This document shows positions 57,791 through 64,000 of a stretch of DNA of 64,000 nucleotides, piece after piece. The DNA is taken from NCBI GenBank assembly GCA_015501595.1, contig JADNRX010000207.1, positions 1 through 64,000 of the forward strand. Reading direction: 5' to 3'. The DNA comes from Hymenopellis radicata. Lineage: Eukaryota; Basidiomycota; Agaricomycetes; Agaricales; Physalacriaceae. Numbering within the stretch: position 1 is the stretch's first letter; every line of letters starts with the position of its first letter. The position numbers were made by a program, and so were the translations under genes. The notes beneath the pieces are model-generated. The model was not told where the DNA came from, did not search any database, and saw only the letters and a program-made list of their open reading frames with translations.

Positions 57791-59396
57791 AATCAACAGA
57801 CGACGAAAAGACATTCACGAGGTTGACATGACCTTGGCGAATTTGGCGCGGCCGGCGGCAGGAACCCAGGTGCCGTGATAGTAACGCTGGTGGGTCCATG
57901 CGTTTATTCGCTACAAAGCCGCATCTTAATCATTTCAAGAACCCTCGAGCACTTCTCACACACTTTTCGTACCGGATTGGACAAGCCTAAGCGACATTAA
58001 CCGAACATATCAGCGACTAGAAGCATATCGGCACCATGACCAAACACTGCGACATGCACCATATGCTAGTATGCCTATCCGTACGGTTTCCAACTTGCTG
58101 ATGCGGTCGAGCCGCATCGTGCTCGTCGAATGACATCGGCGCCTCCACAATTCATCTTTTGATCTGGTAACACGAGGGCCCGGCATCAAGAAATGTTGGT
58201 AGTAACGCTTTGTTCGCTGGTAAGCGGTCTATCCTGGTGCAGGTGTGGTTTTCGTCGTCCGTCTCAGTCATCTTCATCTTCCTCAAGTGACGAATGTTTG
58301 TGTAACGACTCAACACGTCGCAAAGAATACTCGGGATATATCTGGTTGAACCGAGCAGTTTGTTTTGCTTTTATTCGCCTTACATTCCAGTATGACGTGC
58401 ACTGCATCAGGTGAGGAAGCGCGGGTTCAGGAGATTCGGCTGCCAGCTTTAACCTTCACACATGTCAACTCGTGTCTCGGTCATGGCTCGGAAGAGCTCA
58501 GGCTCCCAAGTAAGCCCCAGAACTACCTCTCTCGGAATTCCCACTGATTTGGAGGACCAAGGTATCATGTTTGAGAGCCATCTTAGCACACGCATCCATC
58601 TGCTCCCGAGTTTCGAGATTGAGTACTCTCACTGCTCCCGTACAGATGTATTGGAACTGACAAGCAAAATGGTTAGACGATATCAATGGCAGGATAACTT
58701 AAGCGCCGCTGCTTAATCAATCATGAGGTGTTCATGTACGTGAATCTCCGCCTGTCAAGTTGGCCGCGCTCCCAGACGGTGTCTCAGAATTCAGATCGTC
58801 ATTCGATATGTCATTGTACCGCAAACGTCTAATTCAGGCTCTAATTTCGCCGCCGCCACACGATGTTTTGGCCAACACTTCACTCAGCACTTCTCCACGA
58901 TTCGAGGGCTTAAGCGCTGCCTATGGCATGTGAACGTCTGAGATGAACGTTTCACCCACGACGTGTCGGAATATAGGCGAATGCTCCCATGTCAAATAGG
59001 CGCTTCCAGTTTTTTCAATCAGCATTACCTGTAGGAGTTCCGAATGGTGATGAAATTGTATCCAAAGCATATCACGAACTCGAATTCGGGACGTAATGTC
59101 TCCGCCTTCCCATGTCAGCGTCTGACTGCATACAGCATGTGGAGTCGTCTTCGGTTGATATTCAAAGTGCTGGATCCTGGCGCTAACGGGTGTCGTAAGT
59201 TGCACTCTGTCACTAGGATATGTTGTTACCGAGTTTCATAACTCAAGCTTCTCGCGTTCCTCACCCGCCGGTCCCCTCGGTCAGCGAGGCGATTCAACTG
59301 TAGGCCTTATCTTTATAACATTCCGAAGTCACTCGCAGGTTTGCTTGCCTCCCACCCGTTGGCATAGATCTCTCGTTTTTCCCCCAGCGAGCGAGC
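57791..59396. other. No supported gene
   Basis: Short frames only. A minus-strand piece at 58498-58686 (CTGAVRVLNLETREQMDACA) could be coding debris. The end holds the promoter of the next kinase gene. Confidence 0.3.
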
Positions 59397-60935
59397 ATGG
59401 CTTCCTCTCCTCCCCCAGAATCTCCGCATGTTGCGCCTGTAGGCGCTCAAGGGTCCGGTCACAGATGGGCTCTTATCGACACAGAGGACGCCAACTCCAT
59501 CCAGGAAATCCTGTTGACGAGTGCCACACCCTGGGATGGCGTTGAACAGGTTCCAAAAGACAAGGCGCAGGCAGTGATGGATACGCTGCAAACGGTATGT
59601 TTTCCCTATCCTTGTGCGACACCCTCCGCCAATACCCTTACAGGAAGTCGACATGATCGCTCCCGGCGATTTGGAGATTCGCAAGAAATACGTAAAATGT
59701 ATTCTCAAGCTGAGCAAAGGATATTCGATTGTTCCTACCCAATTCTACATTCCAAAGGCCGCTCTGCAGAATCGCGACGATGATTACACTCATTACGGGA
59801 GTTTTTCCGTGCGTACTACTACAACTGCGAGTTACAATACAAACCGAGCCTTATAGGACGTCTTCGGGGGTACAATTCACGGGCATCCCGACCGCGTGTG
59901 TTTGAAGCGCCTACGCATTGGACCGACGCCTGTCGAGCAGGACCGAACTTGAAGAAGGTTCCGCCACGCTCTGATTGCATTGCATTTCTAAATCACTGAC
60001 TCTCTGGAAGGCGTTCTGTAGAGAAGCGCTAACATGGAGACAAGTGTCTCACGAGAATGTTCTCCCTTTCTACGGTGTGAGCAATGAAATGTTCGGGACG
60101 CCGGTCAAGTCGTGGTTATGCTTCATTTCGCCTTGGATCGACAACGGTACCGTTCTTGACTTCTTGGGTACACATCCAGGTCATGATCTCCGAGGATGGG
60201 TAAGCCTCTCTATCTTCTAGAGTTTTCCTGATGACTCGGACGTAGGTCTGGGATGTGTCTGCCGGTTTGAACTATCTACACCAACTCGATCCTTGCATTG
60301 TGCACAAAGATATACGAGGCGTACGTTAATTACTTGTTCTACTAAGATCTTGCTTGAGTGATGCCTTCGTCGCAGAAGAATCTTCTTGTGGGGGAAGATC
60401 ATCGGTGCTACATAGCCGATTTTGGGATCAGCATTGTTATCGAGACTATAATGCCGGGTACGAACACACGTGGGGCAGGCACCCTCCACTGGAAACCTTT
60501 GGAGGTGTTGACTAACTCTCCTCCGTCGGATAAGAGCCTCATGCCTAAAGTCGACATCTACTCCTTTGGATGCACCATTGTTGAGGTACTAGGTTTCCTC
60601 AAATATGGTTCCTGTCACGGCTGAACGATGTCCAGATGTTCACGGGGCAGCCACCCTATAAGGCTTTGAATGTGAAGACCGAGACCGAACTTGTGGAAAA
60701 ACTAAAGGAGGAGGAACTACCTCCCCGACCGGATATTCTGCCGCCCGAATTGTGGAACACGATCGTCAAACCGGCGCTGTCTCCTTCCCCGAAAAGTCGC
60801 CCATCAGCCGCCAAGGTTATGGACGATCTGAGAGCCTTGTACGGGAATTCATCAACGACTACTTGGCTAAACGGTCCCGGCGTAGGACCTTTGAGGATCT
60901 TAGAGTGGACGGTAGTTGAAACGGCGAATTCGTAA
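59397..60935 (+). pseudogene. TKL-type kinase of the APWRGIE cluster with a frame break
   Basis: ATG 59397 (MASSPPPESPHVAPV). Module SATPWDGVEQVPKDKAQAVM..LQT, then VKCILKLSKGYSIVPTQFYI..GSFS, VFGGTIHGHPDRVCLKRLRI (lysine). Near 59947 the frame ends in TGA, while the expected LKK before the exon end is one frame over, and the donor there is GTTCCG. After that: CREALTWRQVSHENVLPFYG, FISPWIDNGTVLDFL, WDVSAGLNYLHQLDPCIVH-KDIRG, NLLVGEDHRCYIADFGIS, a changed HWKPLEV in place of RWLPPE, DIYSFGCTIVE, MFTGQPPYKA, LPPELWNTIVKPALSPSPKS, ending at 60935. Its module is nearly the same as the second module of the next gene, so the two are recent duplicates. Confidence 0.65.
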
Positions 60936-61099
60936 TCTAGATACTCGTATGTTGCAATTCATTGATTTTTGAGAGACGGACGAGTATCGTCTTACTGTGA
61001 AGCGCAATGCCAAGTAAAGCATATGCAAGGCTGCAACATATGCTCCATTTCCGCCTCGCCATAGTCTCGTTGCCGACCGTATAAAAGAAGGCGAGCAGC

Positions 61100-61540
61100 G
61101 AGCTGTCGATATACGGTCTGGAGTTTCTCGTCGAGAATTTGGCAGGCAGAATACACCTGCCTAGTATGGTATATCATCGAGAATTTACCAGGTATTTGCC
61201 GCGTTTCCGAGGCCCTGTAAGCACGCCGCGTTTTTGGAAGCAGACTCTATATACAGTACGCTTGTTCTCAAGCGTTTTGAGTCTGCCTAGGGGTGCCACG
61301 CGACGGCTCCGGTACCGTAAAATTCTGTAAAGGAAAAGGCTTGTTAAAGGTGGCAGAAAGCCTTGAATGACTGCTAGTAAATATTCTGTGCACTATGTTA
61401 TGTTAAATATCTTGGATTTTGAAGCAGCAAGCCAAATCTCACGGTCCCAAATGGGTCTCAAACACGCGAGCGACACCTGGAAATTTCTCGATCGAATACC
61501 ATAATTCTCGACGAGAAAACCAGGACCATATCGTCGACTT
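61100..61540. repeat. Imperfect inverted repeat
   Basis: TTTCTCGTCGAGAATT at 61124 is inverse to AATTCTCGACGAGAAA near 61503, with similar flanking bases on both sides (about 40 bp at roughly three-quarters identity). Possibly a decayed foldback element. No duplication of target seen. Confidence 0.4.
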
Positions 61541-61601
61541 GCACTCAGATAGGGTTCGGTTACAGGATAGATTCTAGTGACTTTAGCAGATTTCTTCCAT
61601 T

Positions 61602-64000
61602 ATGAAAACCACCATCCGAATCGAATGTTTGTCATGTGAGGGTTGCCGTGAAGCCGCCAAGAATCCTGGTTCCGACCACCATACGGTTCTCATCCCACGT
61701 CGACGACAGCACATCCACTATATGAACTCTCTGCCTCCTCCCGATGACCGTCTTCCTGAAAGGCCTCTTCAAGCAGCGGATATGCCTATCTGGCATTCCG
61801 CGGATATAGCAGAAACGGTAAAACTTCAGAATGCCCTTACCATCTCTTACGACTCGACTCCAGACTCTAGATTGCGTGGTAGAGGATGCGGGAGCACCTG
61901 ACATTACGCCAGGCCCGCGGCCGCAGCACAATGCTGGGCAGATGGGCAGCGAAATGGAATGGGATCGGTTAAGAAGGAGCGACATCAGCATTGTTCGGAT
62001 GATTCTGCAACGAGAAGCTCCTTGGAGAGGAATAGAGCAGGTGCCTACCAAGGAGCTCGCAATCAGTATCTTAGACGCGCTGCAGTCTGTAAGTTTTGGG
62101 CATAGACATATATTAGTAACCGCTGATGACTACAGGAACTCGACCAAATCCCACCTGAGGATCATGACTATCGTAAGAAATGTATCAAGTGTATTCGTGC
62201 GTTGAGTAAGCGCTACGACGTCCTTCCGTCCCAACTATACATTCTGCGATCGTCGCTCGCCGAGCACGACAACTTTCGTACTGGCGGCTCTTTCTCCGTA
62301 GGGACCACATCTATCAATGTCATCCTAAGCTAATATTATGAAAACAGGATATCTGTCGAGGTAAACTCATAGGCCGTCGTGATCCTGTTTGTTTAAAGCG
62401 ACTGCGGATGTTCGAGGGTGGATGGCTCCAGCGGGAGACGGTAAAGAAGGTAAATGCAGCATTCTTCGTTCAACGTTATCACCGTTGACTGCTGTCTAGG
62501 CCTTTTGCCAAGAGGCTCTCATATGGAGACAGCTTCGCCACAAAAATATTCTTCCATTCTACGGCGTGAGTGAGGACATATTCGCATCCGGTCTCTGTTT
62601 GATCTCGCCGTGGATGGAGAACGGTAATATCCACGACTTCTTGCAGACTCACCCGATGCATGACCGCCGTGGATGGGTAAGGTCGTAATGCATCTGAGGG
62701 TCATCAGTAAGCTGATAGTACGGGTAGGTCTGGGATGTCGCGGCAGGAATCCAGTATCTACACAATCTTGATCCGTGTATCATTCACAAAGACATACGAG
62801 GTGTAAGTTGAACGCTTGGTATTAGGTCCTGGAGGAGATTAACGCGTTTTCCCATTAGGCAAACATTTTGGTTGGGCCCGACTGCCAATGCCTTCTCACA
62901 GATTTCGGTATAAGTCTTATCTCTGAGACGCAGATGCCGGGTTCTACTACGCGCGGTAGAGGAAGCGTTCGATGGCTGCCTCCGGAAATGATCACTGCGT
63001 CCGAATTTGATGACAGTCTTTTTCCGCAAGTGGACATTTACTCGTTTGGATGCACAATCATAGAAGTAAGTACGATCAGATACATTTGAGTCTAGCATCT
63101 CAACGGTTAGTAGATGTACACAGGCAAACCGCCTTATGCTGAGTTGTCGGACGGGGCTGCCATCACTCGCATCTTGCAAAACAGGGCTCCTTCGCAACCT
63201 CCTTCCGACATTCTTCCGCCCACGTTGTGGAGCATGGTTGTAACAAAATGCCTCTCCCCATCCCCTCGAGACCGGCCGTCGGCGGAGGCCATTATGAACG
63301 TTCTTTGGAAAATGGAGGGGTCATATCTCAAACAAACTGGCAGAAGACACGCAGCCGATAACGTCTCAGCCCCGCAACCATCGACAAACGGTAGTCCTAT
63401 CGATCAAGACTGGGCTGAGATTAACATGGACGACGACGCCCCAGCAATCAAGAAATTTATAAACAGAGCCGCACCTTGGAGGGGAATCGAGTGCGTGCCT
63501 CTGAGCGCCGCTGTCGCTCTTGATCGAGAATGGGTTCTTATCGACACAGACGACGCCAACTCCATCAAGGAAATCCTGAAGAGTGCCGCACCCTGGAAGG
63601 GCATTGAACAGGTTCCAAAAGACAAGGCGCAGGCGGTGATGGACAGGCTGCAGTCGGTATGTGTTTTGGGATCGTCGGCCTCATGTTACCCCTGATAACT
63701 CTCCAGGAACTTGACAAGGTCTCTGTCAACGACTTGGAGCTTCGCAAGAAATACATCAAGTGTATTCAGAGATTGAGTAGGCGACATGACGTCCTTCCTA
63801 CCCAACTCTACATCCCCAAGGCCGCTCTTCAGGAGCGTGAGGGAGATTATCGCCGTGGCGGGAGCTTTTCCGTGCTTACACCTTCAATCGCAATTCTGGA
63901 CGACTAGAGCTGACTCTATGACATGCAGGACGTCTACCGAGGCAGAATCCATGGGCATTCGGATCCCGTGTGTTTGAAGCGCCTACGAATTCAACCAGGG
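61602..64000 (+). CDS. Tandem-kinase protein: kinase, two APWRGIE modules, second kinase (cut by window end)
   Basis: Start 61602 (MKTTIRIECLSCEGC); a 46-nt intron 61818-61863 keeps phase. First unit: REAPWRGIEQVP..LQS, IKCIRALSKRYDVLPSQLYI..GGSFS, DPVCLKRLRM, CQEALIWRQLRHKNILPFYG, CLISPWMENGNIHDFL, IIHKDIRG, NILVGPD, TDFGIS, RWLPPEM, DIYSFGCTIIE, MYTGKPPYAELSD. The exon 63114-63695 then runs without a stop through the end of the C-lobe, a linker, RAAPWRGIECVPLSAAVAL, and at once a second unit REWVLIDTDDANSIKEIL with APWKGIEQVPKDKAQAVM..LQS. Next come IKCIQRLSRRHDVLPTQLYI, GGSFS and DPVCLKRLRI before the window ends. Both kinases keep Lys; the first keeps HKD and DFG. Confidence 0.8.

Noticed and set aside
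34586..64000. Kinase cluster as a secondary-metabolite gene cluster
   Set aside because: No synthase, P450 or transporter gene accompanies the kinases; the single oxidoreductase at 41.3 kb is an ordinary MDR gene.
1..64000. CRISPR arrays, rRNA genes, intact tRNA genes
   Set aside because: None found by reading; organism is eukaryotic by its introns.

Overview
The window looks like a chromosomal stretch of an agaricomycete (mushroom-forming basidiomycete) genome. Evidence: almost all introns are 41-57 nt with GT-AG ends, genes sit on both strands, F-box genes and lineage-expanded kinases are common, and a degenerate Ty3/gypsy element plus several non-autonomous DNA transposons are present. 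No prokaryotic operon, CRISPR array or rRNA gene was seen. Exon structures were inferred by hand from splice signals and reading phase, so 5' ends are the least certain parts.

Layout. 0-15.9 kb: a small membrane-anchored orphan (-), a TA-flanked MITE, an orphan gene present twice (3.2 and 10.0 kb) with its promoter, a glycosidase remnant, an F-box gene, an Enhancer-of-zeste-like H3K27 methyltransferase gene (CXC + SET) with several lesions, an alpha/beta hydrolase of the BEM46/ABHD13 type, and a 2-kb zone of degenerate repeats. 16.0-32.9 kb: one large LTR-bounded retroelement. It has a gag-pro-pol of the Ty3/gypsy type in the sense direction with many frameshifts, and two broken genes on the opposite strand between integrase and the 3' polypurine tract/LTR. 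It carries a hAT-type MITE in the protease, and a 5-kb palindromic foldback element inside an antisense intron that itself contains a 2.1-kb hAT-type element and a MITE. 33-49.8 kb: a dual-kinase gene, two F-box/LRR-type genes, an MDR oxidoreductase gene, another hAT-type MITE, another TACTGTA MITE and pseudogene debris. 49.8-64 kb: five more kinase genes on both strands, the last running off the window.

The kinases are the most coherent system here. Six genes between 34.6 and 64 kb share the same order: a short N-terminal module with the core APWRGIE and ending in LQS, a second module (about 55 residues, core IKCxRxLSKRY..LPxQLYI..GGxFS), and a tyrosine-kinase-like domain with HKDIRG, DFG and RWLPPE motifs. 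Intron positions are the same in the copies. Two genes are fusions: one joins an N-terminal ran1-like pseudokinase (HRN, NFG) to a complete kinase, the other joins two kinases by a linker carrying two APWRGIE modules. Two further copies are decaying. I do not recognise the APWRGIE module; it may be an undescribed domain.
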